Origin: Tritonibacter scottomollicae | Lineage (GTDB): Bacteria; Pseudomonadota; Alphaproteobacteria; Rhodobacterales; Rhodobacteraceae | Direction: 5' to 3' | DNA: 36,595 nt | Assembly: GCF_003003215.1 (NCBI RefSeq) | Contig: NZ_PVUF01000022.1 | Coordinates: forward strand, 1 to 36,595 | Shown: positions 6,566 to 16,337 of the stretch, piece by piece | How the letters are laid out: the number at the start of each line of letters is the position of its first letter | Position numbering within the stretch: the first letter of the stretch is position 1 | Notes under the pieces: generated by a model | Seen by the model: the letters and a program-made list of their open reading frames with translations, nothing else | Told to the model about the DNA's origin: nothing | Databases searched by the model: none | Translations under genes and position numbers: made by a program

Positions 6566-8202
6566 GCACCTATGACTATATCATTGTCGGCGCAGGCACT
6601 GCTGGTTGCACGCTGGCGCATCGGCTCAGCGCAGGCGGCACCCATTCGGTGCTGCTGCTGGAGCACGGGCAGGATGATCGGACGTGGATCCTGCAAATGC
6701 CAGCCGGGCTGCGGTCTGCCTTCAAGCCGACCAGCAAGTACAACTATTGGTTCAAGACCACACCGCAGGCGCATCTGAACAACCGGGAGATCGACCAGCC
6801 ACGTGGAAAGGCCTTGGGCGGGTCGTCTGCAATCAACGGCATGACTTTTCTGCGTGGCAATCCGCGTGACTATGACGATTGGGCGTCAGAGGAGGGCTGC
6901 ACCGGCTGGTCCTTCGCCGATTGCCTGCCCTACTTCAAAAAGTTCGAGGGCAGCGACCGTCCTGCGGATGCATTTCGCAGCCCTGGCGGCCCCGTCGGCG
7001 TGCAACGGCAAGACGCGCTCAACCCTCTCAACGCCGCGTTTCTTGAGGCGGGGCAAGAGGCGGGCCATGACCTGACCGACGACGTCAACGGCTTCCAGCA
7101 GGAGGGCGTCAGCCGGTTCGAAATGTCCGTGCAGGGCGGCTACCGGTCCACCTCTGCCCGCGCATTCCTGCACAAACAGCCCAAGCGTGACAACCTGACC
7201 GTGGTGACCCGCGCCCAGGTGCTGCGGGTGCTGCTGGAGGGCGACCGCGCCGTGGGCGTTGAATACGCCCGTGGCCGCGAGGTTCAGGTGGCGAAAGCCA
7301 AGCGTGAAGTGATCCTCTGCGCTGGCGCTTTTGGGACGCCGCATCTTCTGATGCTGTCGGGGATTGGTCCCGCTGGCCAGCTAAAGGCACAGGGCATTCC
7401 GGTTCTCGTTGACGCTCCGCAATTGGGTGAAAACCTGCACGACCACCTTGAGGCACATGTGCAGGTCGAAACTGATAAACCTGTCAGCCTGAACCGCTAT
7501 CTCAAGCCGCATCTGATGGTCTGGGCCGGGATGCAATGGTTCGGCTGGAAGGGCGGCGTTGCTGCGGTGAACCAGTGTCATGTCGGGGCCTTCCTGCGCT
7601 CGGGGCCGGAAATCACCCATCCCGACATTCAGTTCCATTTCTTCCCGATCCTGTTCGGGCCGAATTGGATCCCCGATCCGGCCAAGAACGGGTACCGACT
7701 TGGCGCGGGTCCGATGCGCCCCACTAGCCGTGGCACCGTCAAGTTGGCCAGCGCCGACCCTGCCAAGGCCCCGCTGATCGATCCCAATTATCTGGCGACC
7801 GATCACGACTGGCACGTCATGCGGCAGGGCCTCAAATTCGGGCGCGAACTGCTCGCCCAGCCCGCGTTCAAGGACTTCCACGTCCGCGAAGACCTGCCCG
7901 GAGATCACGTCAAGACCGACGCCGACTGGGATGATTTCATCCGCGAAGACGCCTCGTCTGCCTACCACCCCTGCGGCACCGCCCGCATGGGCGCGGACGG
8001 CGACAGCCGCGCAGTCGTGGACCTTGAGCTAAACTTCAAAGGGGTCGCGGGTCTGCGCGTGGTGGACGCATCCGTCATCCCCGCCGTGCCATCCGCCAAT
8101 ATCAATGCCTGCGTGTTCATGATCGCCGAGAAGGCCGCCGACATCATCCTCGGCAAGCAGCCATTGCCGCCTGAACACGTTGATTATCATCGCGCCGTCT
8201 GA
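6562..8202 (+). CDS. GMC-family FAD-dependent alcohol (choline-like) dehydrogenase
   Basis: 546 residues from a TTG start that overlaps the previous stop (TTGA, 6562-6565); this start puts the family N-terminus [20 protein letters not shown] at residue 2. It has the ADP-binding GAGTAG loop, the GMC signature [14 protein letters not shown], a second signature near [16 protein letters not shown], and the C-terminal active site with [12 protein letters not shown] and [18 protein letters not shown]. It resembles BetA (choline dehydrogenase), which oxidises choline to betaine aldehyde, but relatives act on many alcohols. Its place before a BetB-like dehydrogenase supports alcohol-to-aldehyde-to-acid oxidation. 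The overlap implies translational coupling to the M24 gene. Confidence 0.88.
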   Translation: MSTYDYIIVGAGTAGCTLAHRLSAGGTHSVLLLEHGQDDRTWILQMPAGLRSAFKPTSKYNYWFKTTPQAHLNNREIDQPRGKALGGSSAINGMTFLRGNPRDYDDWASEEGCTGWSFADCLPYFKKFEGSDRPADAFRSPGGPVGVQRQDALNPLNAAFLEAGQEAGHDLTDDVNGFQQEGVSRFEMSVQGGYRSTSARAFLHKQPKRDNLTVVTRAQVLRVLLEGDRAVGVEYARGREVQVAKAKREVILCAGAFGTPHLLMLSGIGPAGQLKAQGIPVLVDAPQLGENLHDHLEAHVQVETDKPVSLNRYLKPHLMVWAGMQWFGWKGGVAAVNQCHVGAFLRSGPEITHPDIQFHFFPILFGPNWIPDPAKNGYRLGAGPMRPTSRGTVKLASADPAKAPLIDPNYLATDHDWHVMRQGLKFGRELLAQPAFKDFHVREDLPGDHVKTDADWDDFIREDASSAYHPCGTARMGADGDSRAVVDLELNFKGVAGLRVVDASVIPAVPSANINACVFMIAEKAADIILGKQPLPPEHVDYHRAV

Positions 8203-8212
8203 GGAGAGAGAC

Positions 8213-8566
8213 ATGAGACATCAAGACCGCCTGCTGGACGGCACCAACTTTCAGCGCCGCAAGGCCACCGCCGACACCAAACGCAAGGTAAAGGGCTGGG
8301 ACGAATGGGAATGCACCGATGCGACGTTTCAGCATGACTATGACCGCAAGGTCACGATGTTCGTGCAGGAAGGCTCTGCCACGCTGACCTTCGGCGATGG
8401 CGAAATGGTCGACATTGAAGCCGGTGATACGCTGACCATTCAGCCCGGTGTCTCGGCCTCATGGAACATCGCCCCGCCGATCCGAAATCTTTATTGTTAC
8501 CACGACACCTTCACCTCGGCTGAAAACCGGGTCGCACAGGTGAACTGGCACGGGAAGCAGGCCTGA
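8213..8566 (+). CDS. Small single-domain cupin (EutQ/DUF861-like)
   Basis: 117 residues from ATG 8213, behind GAGGAGAG. The beta-barrel core reads [37 protein letters not shown] and [14 protein letters not shown], typical of the cupin_3 type linked to ethanolamine, ureidoglycine or sugar metabolism. The usual first-motif metal ligands (HxH and E) are not present, so metal binding is doubtful. It may be a non-catalytic or accessory protein. It lies ten bases after the GMC stop and its stop overlaps the start of the aldehyde dehydrogenase. Confidence 0.8.
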   Translation: MRHQDRLLDGTNFQRRKATADTKRKVKGWDEWECTDATFQHDYDRKVTMFVQEGSATLTFGDGEMVDIEAGDTLTIQPGVSASWNIAPPIRNLYCYHDTFTSAENRVAQVNWHGKQA

Positions 8567-10029
8567 TGCGCGCACAACCGACCGGATCGCATTACATCAA
8601 CGGCAGCTATTATGACGACCCGCAGGGCGACGAACTGACCACATCCTACCCCGCCACGGGTGAGGTGATCGCAACGCTGAACACCGCAACGCAGGCCACT
8701 GTTGACCGCGCCGTTGCCGCCGCCCGCGCGGCACAGCCCGCATGGGCAGCCGTGGCCCCCGTGGAGCGCGGTCGCATCCTGCGCCGCGCCGCTGAAATCA
8801 TGCGCGAGCGCAATCAGGAACTTTCCGAGCTTGAAACCCTCGACACCGGCAAGGCCATTCAGGAAACGCTGGTAGCTGACGCCGCTTCGGGCGCGGAAAG
8901 CCTTGAGTGGTTCGGCGGCATTGCCCCCTCGATCTTTGGCCAGACCATCGAACTTGGTGGCCCTTTTGCCTACACGCGCCGCGAACCCCTAGGGGTTTGC
9001 GCCGGGATCGGTGCGTGGAACTACCCCATTCAAATAGCCAGTTGGAAGGCAGCACCCGCATTGGCAACCGGCAATGCGCTGGTGTTCAAACCTTCGGAAA
9101 TGACGCCGCTCACCGCCCTGAAACTCGCGGAAATCCTGACTGAGGCTGGTCTGCCCGATGGCGTGTTCAACGTGGTGCAGGGCTTCGGTGCGACAGGCGG
9201 CGCGCTGACCAACCACAAGGGTGTCGATAAGGTCTCGCTTACCGGCTCTGTGCCTACGGGAAAGCGGGTGATGACGGGGGCGGCAGAGACGCTTAAACAC
9301 GTGACACTTGAACTGGGGGGGAAGTCGCCCCTCATCGTTTTTGAGGACGCCGACCTCGACAACGCCGTTAGCGCGGCAATGCTTGGGAATTTCTATTCCA
9401 CTGGCCAGATTTGCACAAATGGCACGCGCGTCTTTGTCCATTCAAGCGTGCTGGACGACTTCCTCGCACGGTTGAATACCCGGACAGAAGCCATGAAGCT
9501 CGGCGATCCGATGGACCCCGATACCCACATGGGCCCGATGGTGTCAGCCGCACAGGCCGACATCGTGGAGCGTTACCTCGACACTGCCCGCTCCGAAGGA
9601 GCGAGAGTTGTCACCGGCGGCAACCGCGTGAGCATCGACGGCTTCGTTGACGGGCGCTTCATCGCCCCCACCGTGCTGGCCGACGTGACCGATGATATGA
9701 CCGTTGTGCGCGAAGAGGTCTTCGGCCCGGTCATGTCGGTGCTGTCCTTCGAGGAGGAGGCCGAGGTTCTGTCCCGCGCCAATGACACCAAATTCGGCCT
9801 CGCCGCCGGGGTGTTCACGCGTGACATCCAGCGCGCCCATCGCGTGGTTGCGGGTTTGCAAGCGGGCACGATCTGGATCAACAACTACAACCTGACACCA
9901 GTTGAAATGCCCTTTGGCGGCGTGAAATCCTCGGGTATCGGACGAGAGAATGGATTGGCGGCGATAGACCACTATACTCAGATCAAATCTGTCTTCGTTG
10001 AAATGGGAGACATGGATGCGCCATACTGA
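8566..10029 (+). CDS. NAD(P)-dependent aldehyde dehydrogenase, betaine-aldehyde-dehydrogenase-like
   Basis: 487 residues, the BetB length. All catalytic elements are present: WNYP with N152, ELGGKS with E249, and the nucleophile C283 in [13 protein letters not shown]. The C-terminus [15 protein letters not shown]...[14 protein letters not shown] closely follows the BetB pattern. It should oxidise the aldehyde made by the GMC enzyme to an acid, such as a betaine-type product. BetB resemblance does not prove the substrate: related enzymes take aminobutyraldehydes and other omega-amino aldehydes. The start ATG overlaps the last base of the cupin stop, and the stop lies inside the next gene. Confidence 0.9.
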   Translation: MRAQPTGSHYINGSYYDDPQGDELTTSYPATGEVIATLNTATQATVDRAVAAARAAQPAWAAVAPVERGRILRRAAEIMRERNQELSELETLDTGKAIQETLVADAASGAESLEWFGGIAPSIFGQTIELGGPFAYTRREPLGVCAGIGAWNYPIQIASWKAAPALATGNALVFKPSEMTPLTALKLAEILTEAGLPDGVFNVVQGFGATGGALTNHKGVDKVSLTGSVPTGKRVMTGAAETLKHVTLELGGKSPLIVFEDADLDNAVSAAMLGNFYSTGQICTNGTRVFVHSSVLDDFLARLNTRTEAMKLGDPMDPDTHMGPMVSAAQADIVERYLDTARSEGARVVTGGNRVSIDGFVDGRFIAPTVLADVTDDMTVVREEVFGPVMSVLSFEEEAEVLSRANDTKFGLAAGVFTRDIQRAHRVVAGLQAGTIWINNYNLTPVEMPFGGVKSSGIGRENGLAAIDHYTQIKSVFVEMGDMDAPY

Positions 10030-11344
10030 AGCCCCTGATTTCGACCCGATCACCGGATTTATCCATGGCTTGACGCCCGAGGGTATTCCCGCTGCGGTGC
10101 TACAAATGGCGCGCCGCTGCCTGATGGACACTTTGGCGGTCTGGGCGGGTGGTCGCACCAGCAAACCAGCCCGCATCGCATATGATCATGCTGCAAAACG
10201 CTATCCAGGCGACCTGCCGATGCCGTTTGACGGACGGCGCGTGAACCCTGTTGGCTATGCTTTCGCCGGGGCGTGCAGCACGGATGCGCTCGATGGGCAT
10301 GACGGGCACCAACTGTGCAAGGGCCACGCCAGTGCCGCACTGGTGCCGATGCTGCTGGCCGAGCTTGGCCTCAATCCTGACTGCACGTTGGACGAGATGC
10401 TGACCCACCTCATTGTCGGTGAGGAAATCGCGATCCGCGCGGGGCTTTCGCTGCACGACACCGCTGCCGACTACCATTCGTCGGGCGCGTGGAACGCCAT
10501 GGGTGCCGCCGCCATGGGGGCCCGGATGCGCGGGCTGAACGCTGAAAAGACGCGCCATGCGCTCGGCATCGCGGAATACTATGCTCCTCGCGCGCCGATG
10601 ATGCGTTGCATCGATCACCCGTCGATGGTCAAGGACAGCACGTCCTGGGGGGCATTGACCGGGGCGTCCGCCCTCGATCTTGCCGAAGACGGTTTTACCG
10701 GTGCGCCCGCCTCGATTTGCGTGGAGGCACCGCAGTACTGGCAAGACCTCGGTCAGCATTGGCGCATTCTTGAGACCAATTTCAAAGCCTACCCCGTCTG
10801 CCGCTGGGCCCACCCGCCGATCGAGGCGACCCTTGGGTTGATGCGCGCCCGTCGCATCGCGGTGGACGACATCGCATCGGTCACCGTCTCGACCTTTGCG
10901 GCAGCGACACGTCTAGCCACCATGCGCCCCGCCGACGGAGATCAGGCACAATACAGCCTGCCGCTTTGCCTCGCCGTGGCTATCCTCGAAGGCACGATCC
11001 TGCCGGCGCACATCCTTCCAGAAGCTTTTGATATACCCGAAGTCTGGGGCCTTGTGGACCGCATCACTCTGACCGAGGACCCGGAGCTGACCGCTATTTT
11101 TCCGGCACAGCGATTGGCTGAGGTAACCATCGACACGCACGACGGACGCTGCCTGACGTCCGGACCGACGGATGCCCGCGGCAACTTTGACGCGCCCCTA
11201 GGCGACGACGAATTACTCGCAAAATGCGCAGCCTACGTCGCGGAGGTCCTGCCGACAGAATCTGCCGCCACCTTGGCCGCCCTTGTGCGCGGTCCACATC
11301 CGACCCCAGCCGAATTGATCGCTGCCCTCAATCGAAGGACCTGA
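10016..11344 (+). CDS. MmgE/PrpD-family protein
   Basis: 442 residues from ATG 10016 (GGGAGA six bases upstream); the frame is also open from 9998, and both starts overlap the aldehyde dehydrogenase. The all-helical N-terminal domain carries [16 protein letters not shown] and [20 protein letters not shown], the conserved D-D-x-H-GHP-like region. The family-typical [14 protein letters not shown] lies in the C-terminal half. Known members are 2-methylcitrate dehydratase (PrpD) and cis-epoxysuccinate or iminodisuccinate enzymes. Here it probably dehydrates or isomerises a carboxylic acid from the preceding oxidations; the reaction cannot be assigned. Codon overlap with both neighbours' spacing supports one transcript. 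Confidence 0.85.
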   Translation: MRHTEAPDFDPITGFIHGLTPEGIPAAVLQMARRCLMDTLAVWAGGRTSKPARIAYDHAAKRYPGDLPMPFDGRRVNPVGYAFAGACSTDALDGHDGHQLCKGHASAALVPMLLAELGLNPDCTLDEMLTHLIVGEEIAIRAGLSLHDTAADYHSSGAWNAMGAAAMGARMRGLNAEKTRHALGIAEYYAPRAPMMRCIDHPSMVKDSTSWGALTGASALDLAEDGFTGAPASICVEAPQYWQDLGQHWRILETNFKAYPVCRWAHPPIEATLGLMRARRIAVDDIASVTVSTFAAATRLATMRPADGDQAQYSLPLCLAVAILEGTILPAHILPEAFDIPEVWGLVDRITLTEDPELTAIFPAQRLAEVTIDTHDGRCLTSGPTDARGNFDAPLGDDELLAKCAAYVAEVLPTESAATLAALVRGPHPTPAELIAALNRRT

Positions 11345-11346
11345 CC

Positions 11347-11880
11347 ATGGCAAACGCATTCCATCTCGACGATCTTGTTGCCAACCTGCGCACCGCCGCC
11401 ACAAGCGACGCGCCCCGTGAGAACGTCAAGGCGTTGCTGGAACAGGCCGTGGCTGCCCCCGCGGACATGCAGGCGGCGATGCCGGAATTCGCTGACAACG
11501 ACGTAATCCTGCACGAGGATGAGACCGTTTCGATCTGGCACTGCCGCTTTTTGCCCGGACAGACTGTTCCTGCACATGATCATCAAATGCTGGCGACGAT
11601 TGGCGTTTACAGCGGTGCGGAGCGGAATGACTTTTATGAGGCCGATCTTGAATCGGGTGGTATCCGCAAAAGCAGCGAAGTGATCCTGAGCGCAGGCAAT
11701 GTCCTGCAAATCGGCCCCAGCGCTATCCATGCAGTTGGATGCGCAAGTGAGAGGCCGTGCTTGGGCATTCACGTTTATCTAGGTGCGCTAACGCAAGTTG
11801 AACGTTCGTTGTTCGACACCGAAAAGGGCGAGACGTTGCGCTTTTCGGACGAAAACTATCAGCGCATGACTCGCCGATAG
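11347..11880 (+). CDS. Cysteine-dioxygenase-like cupin (COG5553-type metal-dependent enzyme)
   Basis: 177 residues, starting two bases after the PrpD-like stop. The barrel carries SIWHCRFLPGQTVPAHDHQM, then TIGVYSGAERNDFYE and later GPSAIHAVGC. The HDH pair and the downstream His form the three-histidine site of the CDO/thiol-dioxygenase type, which binds Fe(II) and adds O2 to thiols; glutamates follow the first motif. Substrates of this subgroup are mostly unknown, but a thiol product such as 3-mercaptopropionate-like acids would fit a sulfur-containing substrate. It is the last gene of the TetR-controlled operon. No clear terminator follows. Confidence 0.82.
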   Translation: MANAFHLDDLVANLRTAATSDAPRENVKALLEQAVAAPADMQAAMPEFADNDVILHEDETVSIWHCRFLPGQTVPAHDHQMLATIGVYSGAERNDFYEADLESGGIRKSSEVILSAGNVLQIGPSAIHAVGCASERPCLGIHVYLGALTQVERSLFDTEKGETLRFSDENYQRMTRR

Positions 11881-11905
11881 TTTTGGCTCGCCGTGAAACA
11901 GCCTG

Positions 11906-11930
11906 GCGTGCACCCATCGGGTGGTCCGGT
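11906..11930. repeat. Probable terminal repeat of the decayed IS3-family element
   Basis: GTGCACCCATCGGGTGGTCC followed by GG lies just beyond the stop codon of the transposase remnant. It resembles both the usual CCCATCGAGTGGTCCGG ends of this IS3 group and the block at 64-95. Confidence 0.45.
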
Positions 11931-11934
11931 TTGA

Positions 11935-12195
11935 TTATTTGTGCATCGCCGTCCTCTGGTCCATTGGTACGATGCTTTCCGGCTCGGGTGGGCGGTAGCC
12001 CATAGCGCTGTGCGGCCTGGTCGTATTGTAGCGGATGCGCCTTTGTTCGATCAGGATTTGCGCCTCACTTAGGTTGTAGAAGGTATCAGCGTTGAGCAGC
12101 TCGTTTCGGAAGCGGGCTTTGGAGCTTTCGCACTATCCGTTTTCCCATGGTGACCCCGGCTCGATATAAGCCGTCTTGGCACCGACACTAAACAT
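11935..12195 (-). pseudogene. IS3-family transposase OrfB, C-terminal remnant
   Basis: The minus strand reads AKTAYIEPGSPWENG, a TAG (12133-12135), then CESSKARFRNELLN, EAQILIEQRRIRYN and RPHSAMGYRPPEPESIVPMD, ending with a TAA at 11935-11937. This is the C-terminal third of the rve integrase domain of IS3/IS407-type OrfB. The family has a codon for Y or other residue where the nonsense codon now stands. Sequence upstream of VGAKTAY is not alignable, so the 5' two-thirds is lost. The remnant separates the catabolic operon from the second GMC gene and shows past insertion here. Confidence 0.85.
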
Positions 12196-12430
12196 CTGGC
12201 GAAGGTGGAGCGGGCACCACCGCCGCAGCCGCGCCGGGATATGAGGAGGGCCAGAAAAATGCCCAGCGGGACCGTCTTCACGACGATTGGATGTCTTGTG
12301 TGCGACTTCTGGGGCCGACCTTCCTCGCACACAGTCTGCGAATGTGCTCCCCGGGGGCAAGGTCAGGTCGCAGCCGGTTCGCTTCGATCAATCCCAGCCG
12401 CTTTGACACAAGGAGCGCAGCTGGCGCTGG
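12196..12430. other. Unassigned sequence between transposase remnant and GMC gene
   Basis: This stretch carries open frames on both strands but none with a recognisable product or ribosome site. It probably holds scrambled parts of the same insertion element or the flank of the minus-strand GMC gene. Confidence 0.4.
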
Positions 12431-14059
12431 TCATGCGGGGACGCGGGCCTCTGCCAGGATCATGTCTGCCGCTTTTTCCGCGATCATCACCACAGGTGAG
12501 GCGGTGTTGCCGGAGACGATTTTTGGCATGATGGAGGCGTCCACCACCCGGAGACCGGAAAGACCGTGAACCTTCAGCTCCGGGTCGACCACCGCGCCGT
12601 TATCGGTGCCCATCTTGCACGTGCCAACCGGGTGGAAGATGGTCGTGGCGATGTCGCCCACGGCACCCAGAATATCGCCATCACTGATACAATCGGGTCC
12701 GGGCAAAATCTCCTGCGGCTCATGCGGGGCCAGGGCTTTTGCCGTCATCACCTTCCGAACCTGCTTGATCGAGGCCAGGGCCACGGCCCGGTCGGTTTCC
12801 GCGGACAGATAGTTCAGCCGGATGTCGGGTTGCTGCTGCAGATCGGTGCTCTGGATGTGGCTGGCCCCGATGCTGTCGGGGCGCAGATTGCAGACGGAGA
12901 CGGTGATTGCAGGGAAGGGGTGCAGAGGATCACCAAGCTTTTCCGTCGACAGCGGTTGCACGTGATATTCCAGGTCAGGTGTCGCCAAATCCGGGCGCGA
13001 TTTGGTGAACATGCCGAACTGGCTTGGGGCCATCGACATCGGCCCGCTGCGGGCCAGCCCGTATTGCATCGCGATCTTTGCTTTCCCGAAAAGGCTGTTG
13101 GCCATGGTGTTCAGGGTCTTGGCATTCTTTACGGTGTAGACCGTGCGGATTTGCAGGTGGTCCTGCAAGTTCTCCCCCACGCCTTCCATTGCATGCTGCA
13201 CCTTTATCCCGTGCTGGTTCAACACGTCCGGGCGACCGATCCCTGATAGCTCCAACAGCTTTGGTGAATTGATTGCGCCCGCCGCCAGCAGGACTTCGCG
13301 CCGCGCCAAGGCGTGATGGGTCTGCCCCCCGCGATGATACTCAACACCTGTCACGGTCCGCCCCTCAAGCAGCAGGCGGTGGGTATGTGCCTCGGTCAGC
13401 ACCCGCAGATTGCCGCGCTTCATTGCTGGTCGCAGAAAGCCCTTGGCCGTATTCCAGCGCACTCCGTCCTTCTGGTTTACCTCAAAGAACCCGGACCCTT
13501 CGTTGTTGCCATCGTTGAAGTCGGCGCGCGGGTGGATGCCAAATTCCTGCGCCCCGCGCTGAACGGACCGCAAAATATCCCAGGTGAGGCGCTGTTTGGA
13601 GACCTTCCACTCGCCACCTCCCCGGTGCATCTCGCTGTCGCCGGCATGGTGATCTTCGGATTTCAGAAAGTAGGGAAGCACATCTTCCCATCCCCAGCCG
13701 GGGTTCCCGAGCTGGCGCCAGATGTCGTAGTCCGCCGCCTGACCGCGCATGTAGATCATGCCATTGACCGAGGTGCAGCCGCCGAGCACCTTGCCGCGCG
13801 GATAGGTCAGGCTGCGACCGTTCAACCCGGCTTCGGGCGCGGTCTTCATCATCCAGTCGGTGCGCGGATTGCCGATGCAGTAAAGGTATCCAACCGGAAT
13901 ATGCACCCAGTGGTAATTGTCGCTTTTCCCGGCCTCCAGCAGCAGCACATTGTTCTTCGGATCGGCGCTTAGTCGATTGGCTAAAACACAGCCTGCGGTG
14001 CCGCCCCCCACGATGATGTAGTCATAGTGTTCGCCGTGTTTGGGCTGTGTGTTTGCCAT
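12431..14059 (-). CDS. Second GMC-family FAD-dependent alcohol dehydrogenase
   Basis: 542 residues, a full-length GMC oxidoreductase. It shows YDYIIVGGGTAGCVLANRLS for FAD binding, PRGKVLGGCTSVNGMIYMRG, GAINSPKLLELSGIG, and the active-site end TTIFHPVGTCKMG and [16 protein letters not shown]. It resembles the choline-dehydrogenase/aliphatic-alcohol-dehydrogenase branch and differs clearly from the BetA-like enzyme at 6562-8202, so it is a separate gene, not a recent copy. It would transfer electrons from a primary alcohol to a quinone or other acceptor. It stands alone on the minus strand, between an IS remnant and the adenylate-forming operon, with no TetR operator in front. Confidence 0.88.
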   Translation of the reverse strand: MANTQPKHGEHYDYIIVGGGTAGCVLANRLSADPKNNVLLLEAGKSDNYHWVHIPVGYLYCIGNPRTDWMMKTAPEAGLNGRSLTYPRGKVLGGCTSVNGMIYMRGQAADYDIWRQLGNPGWGWEDVLPYFLKSEDHHAGDSEMHRGGGEWKVSKQRLTWDILRSVQRGAQEFGIHPRADFNDGNNEGSGFFEVNQKDGVRWNTAKGFLRPAMKRGNLRVLTEAHTHRLLLEGRTVTGVEYHRGGQTHHALARREVLLAAGAINSPKLLELSGIGRPDVLNQHGIKVQHAMEGVGENLQDHLQIRTVYTVKNAKTLNTMANSLFGKAKIAMQYGLARSGPMSMAPSQFGMFTKSRPDLATPDLEYHVQPLSTEKLGDPLHPFPAITVSVCNLRPDSIGASHIQSTDLQQQPDIRLNYLSAETDRAVALASIKQVRKVMTAKALAPHEPQEILPGPDCISDGDILGAVGDIATTIFHPVGTCKMGTDNGAVVDPELKVHGLSGLRVVDASIMPKIVSGNTASPVVMIAEKAADMILAEARVPA

Positions 14060-14286
14060 GCTGCCTATCCTGCCGTCAGTCGTTGTCCCAAGAACGGGGC
14101 GGGCGCGTCTCGCAGCGCGAGGGCACGCTGGTCGCCTATGTCACACTACACTGCCATATCCGCGTCTGGCGAGATCTTCGCTCATGGTCGGGTCATAGCA
14201 CCACCCCCGAATTCATAGTCTGGGGAATGTCCCAGGCCCAGCCCTGCGCCGACCGGGGGCGTGCGCTGCTCGAGGTCAGCCCAGGA

Positions 14287-15555
14287 TTAGGGGCGCGACA
14301 GGACTTTGATCCGCCGTCGCTTCGGATCGTTCTCTTGTGGCAGACCTGACTGGATAGACAGAGAGGGCAGCGCAACATCGAGCTGAGCGGCGAGGGCCGC
14401 CAAGGCGCCGCGCAACTCAACCTCGCATTCAGGGGCAGCATGTTGGAGCCAGATCGTCAGATGGTTTGCCTCCTGCACCACCCGATAGTCCTTCACTGGT
14501 GTTTGCAGTCTGGCGATCACGGTGCGGATGGTCTCGGCCGGAACCATGCGTGCGCCTGAGGGGCCGCTCCACCACAGGGCGTCGTCCTCTCGCCCCTCGA
14601 TCCGTGCGATGCGGGTGCAGGCCGAGCCACAGGGGCAGGGGGTATCGTCCGGTATCAGGACGTCGTCGAGCCTGTAGTTCAGCAGAGGCAGGCTTTCTCG
14701 GGTGAAGTCGTAGATCACCGGACAGAACGCGCCGCTTTTCGGGTCGATCACATCGCGATCAATGCGCAGCCATGTTTCATTCAAATGCAGGTGTCCCTCG
14801 TGACACGTGAATGCCAGAACGCCTTCGGTGGCCTGATATACCTCATCCACCTTGCAGTTGAACGCGCGGGCCACTGCGTCTCGGTCCTCTGACGAGAGGA
14901 CTTCGGCGATGGAAATCACCCGCTGCGGCGCAAGCGCAAGTGCGCCCGCGTCTTGGGCGCAGGCCAAGGCTGTCAGAACACTTGCGGGGGCGATGAGGAC
15001 CGTTGGGGCAAGGGATGTGAGAGCGGGCAGATGGGCCTCGACGCCCTGCATCAGATCGAAAAACTCAAACCGTAACATCGGGTTGCCAAGCGAGCGATAG
15101 AGCGCGTTGTCGGCCCGCATGAAGAATGCGACACGCTGGGGCTGGCACAGGTTGGGCCAGAAGCGGCCCGACATGATCGCCGCCCAGAGCCGTCGCTCTT
15201 TTGGGGTGGTCAAGAACAACCCGCGCTGACCAGAGGTGCCGGTGGACAGGCCCACCGCGACCTGTCCGATCATCGGAGAGAAATCCCGGCTGCGTTCGGC
15301 CTGCAGCGCCACATCAAAGGCCCTGTCCCGGTCAATCCCGCAGGTATTGATGGATGAGAAATTCTCCATCAACCTTGCCTTGTTCATCTGCGGTAATGCA
15401 GAAAGCGCCGTGTCGACGTGGGATCTGTAGAATGGGGACTGCGGCATGATCCGGCTGCGGAAACGTGCGAATGCGCGATCTTGCAGTGCGGTGATCTCTG
15501 CCCGTGACCGAGGTGCGCGCCCATATCGGGTGCGGAGAAACGCCGTCAGGCTCAT
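14287..15555 (-). CDS. F390-synthetase-related adenylate-forming enzyme
   Basis: 422 residues from ATG 15553-15555, which overlaps the stop of the MBL gene (ATGA). A longer frame upstream is antisense-like and lies inside that gene. The ATP-binding loop GLSTGTSGQRGLF is at residues 102-114, and FTRESLPLLNYRLDDVL and CPCGS resemble the phenylacetate-CoA-ligase/F390-synthetase clade. I recall a hypothetical subfamily of this clade (TIGR02304-like) that occurs next to KAS III genes. The reaction would be ATP-dependent activation of a carboxylate to an acyl-AMP, then ligation to an acceptor or, by analogy with OleC, ring closure of a beta-hydroxy acid. It is the last gene of the operon. Confidence 0.82.
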   Translation of the reverse strand: MSLTAFLRTRYGRAPRSRAEITALQDRAFARFRSRIMPQSPFYRSHVDTALSALPQMNKARLMENFSSINTCGIDRDRAFDVALQAERSRDFSPMIGQVAVGLSTGTSGQRGLFLTTPKERRLWAAIMSGRFWPNLCQPQRVAFFMRADNALYRSLGNPMLRFEFFDLMQGVEAHLPALTSLAPTVLIAPASVLTALACAQDAGALALAPQRVISIAEVLSSEDRDAVARAFNCKVDEVYQATEGVLAFTCHEGHLHLNETWLRIDRDVIDPKSGAFCPVIYDFTRESLPLLNYRLDDVLIPDDTPCPCGSACTRIARIEGREDDALWWSGPSGARMVPAETIRTVIARLQTPVKDYRVVQEANHLTIWLQHAAPECEVELRGALAALAAQLDVALPSLSIQSGLPQENDPKRRRIKVLSRP

Positions 15556-16337
15556 GGTGCAGCCTCGCGACAATGCGACGGCACCAGCGTGATATCGGGC
15601 CGCGCCCGCATCAATGCCCGCAGTCGTGCAAAGGTCTGGCGATAGGCGCGGGCGTTGCCCAATCTCGCAAGCACGGGCCACGGCGGCAGCTTTCCATCAC
15701 GCAGGGCGCTGCGTGCGTAGGCGGCATCCGCAATGAGGAAGTGCCGTGCGTTGGGCAGCCAGAGCCCGATCTGCCCGACGCCATGCCCCGGAAGCGCGAT
15801 GGCGATCGCCTCTCCTGTCCCCAACACATCATGGCCGCGCGGGAACTCGGGCAAGCCGGTTTCGACTTGCGGGCGTTCGTCGATGGGACGAGGGTTGCGT
15901 GCAAGAACCCCATCGCGCAGCAGGGGAGGGCAGGCCGCGAGCGTGGCCGTCAATGCGGATGAGAGGCCAGACAGGTGGTCGATGGCCTCCATGGAGGCAA
16001 GCACCGGAATATCGTCTGGAAGATCCAGCAATCCCGCGACGTGATCGCCATGCATATGGCTCAGGATCACGAGGTCGGGCGGTCTGTTCAGTTGCGCGGT
16101 CAGTCGCTCCTGTGGCGGCAAGGTCATCGGCGTGGCGATGCGGTATGCCCGTGCGGGAAAGTTATCTGTCGCGTCATAGAAGCTCGCACCATAGCCGCAA
16201 TCAAAGAGAAGGGTCTGGGTCTTCGTCTCGATCAGCGTCGCCAGCGCGGGCAATATGACCTTGCCCCGATCCGGCAGGCCTGCGGCAACGGCGGGTGCGC
16301 GGCAGCTGCCGATCCGAAGCGTGGTCACGCGAAGCAT
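15552..16337 (-). CDS. Metallo-beta-lactamase-fold hydrolase
   Basis: 261 residues. The zinc signature SHMHGDHVAG is at residues 93-102 (H94, H96, D98, H99). A downstream His in LPGHGVGQIG, an Asp in LIADAAYA and a final His in VPSHC complete the dinuclear site expected of lactonase-like members. The N-terminal LIETKTQTLLFDCGYG is typical of the group that includes AHL lactonases. It may hydrolyse a lactone, thioester or acyl ester made by its operon partners. It overlaps the epimerase gene by 13 bases and the ligase by four, which argues for coordinated production. Confidence 0.85.
   Translation of the reverse strand: MLRVTTLRIGSCRAPAVAAGLPDRGKVILPALATLIETKTQTLLFDCGYGASFYDATDNFPARAYRIATPMTLPPQERLTAQLNRPPDLVILSHMHGDHVAGLLDLPDDIPVLASMEAIDHLSGLSSALTATLAACPPLLRDGVLARNPRPIDERPQVETGLPEFPRGHDVLGTGEAIAIALPGHGVGQIGLWLPNARHFLIADAAYARSALRDGKLPPWPVLARLGNARAYRQTFARLRALMRARPDITLVPSHCREAAP

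Noticed and set aside
6562-10029. Calling the GMC and aldehyde dehydrogenase genes betA and betB
   Set aside because: They are similar, but betI and the usual order are absent and the operon has additional non-betaine genes. The substrate may differ.
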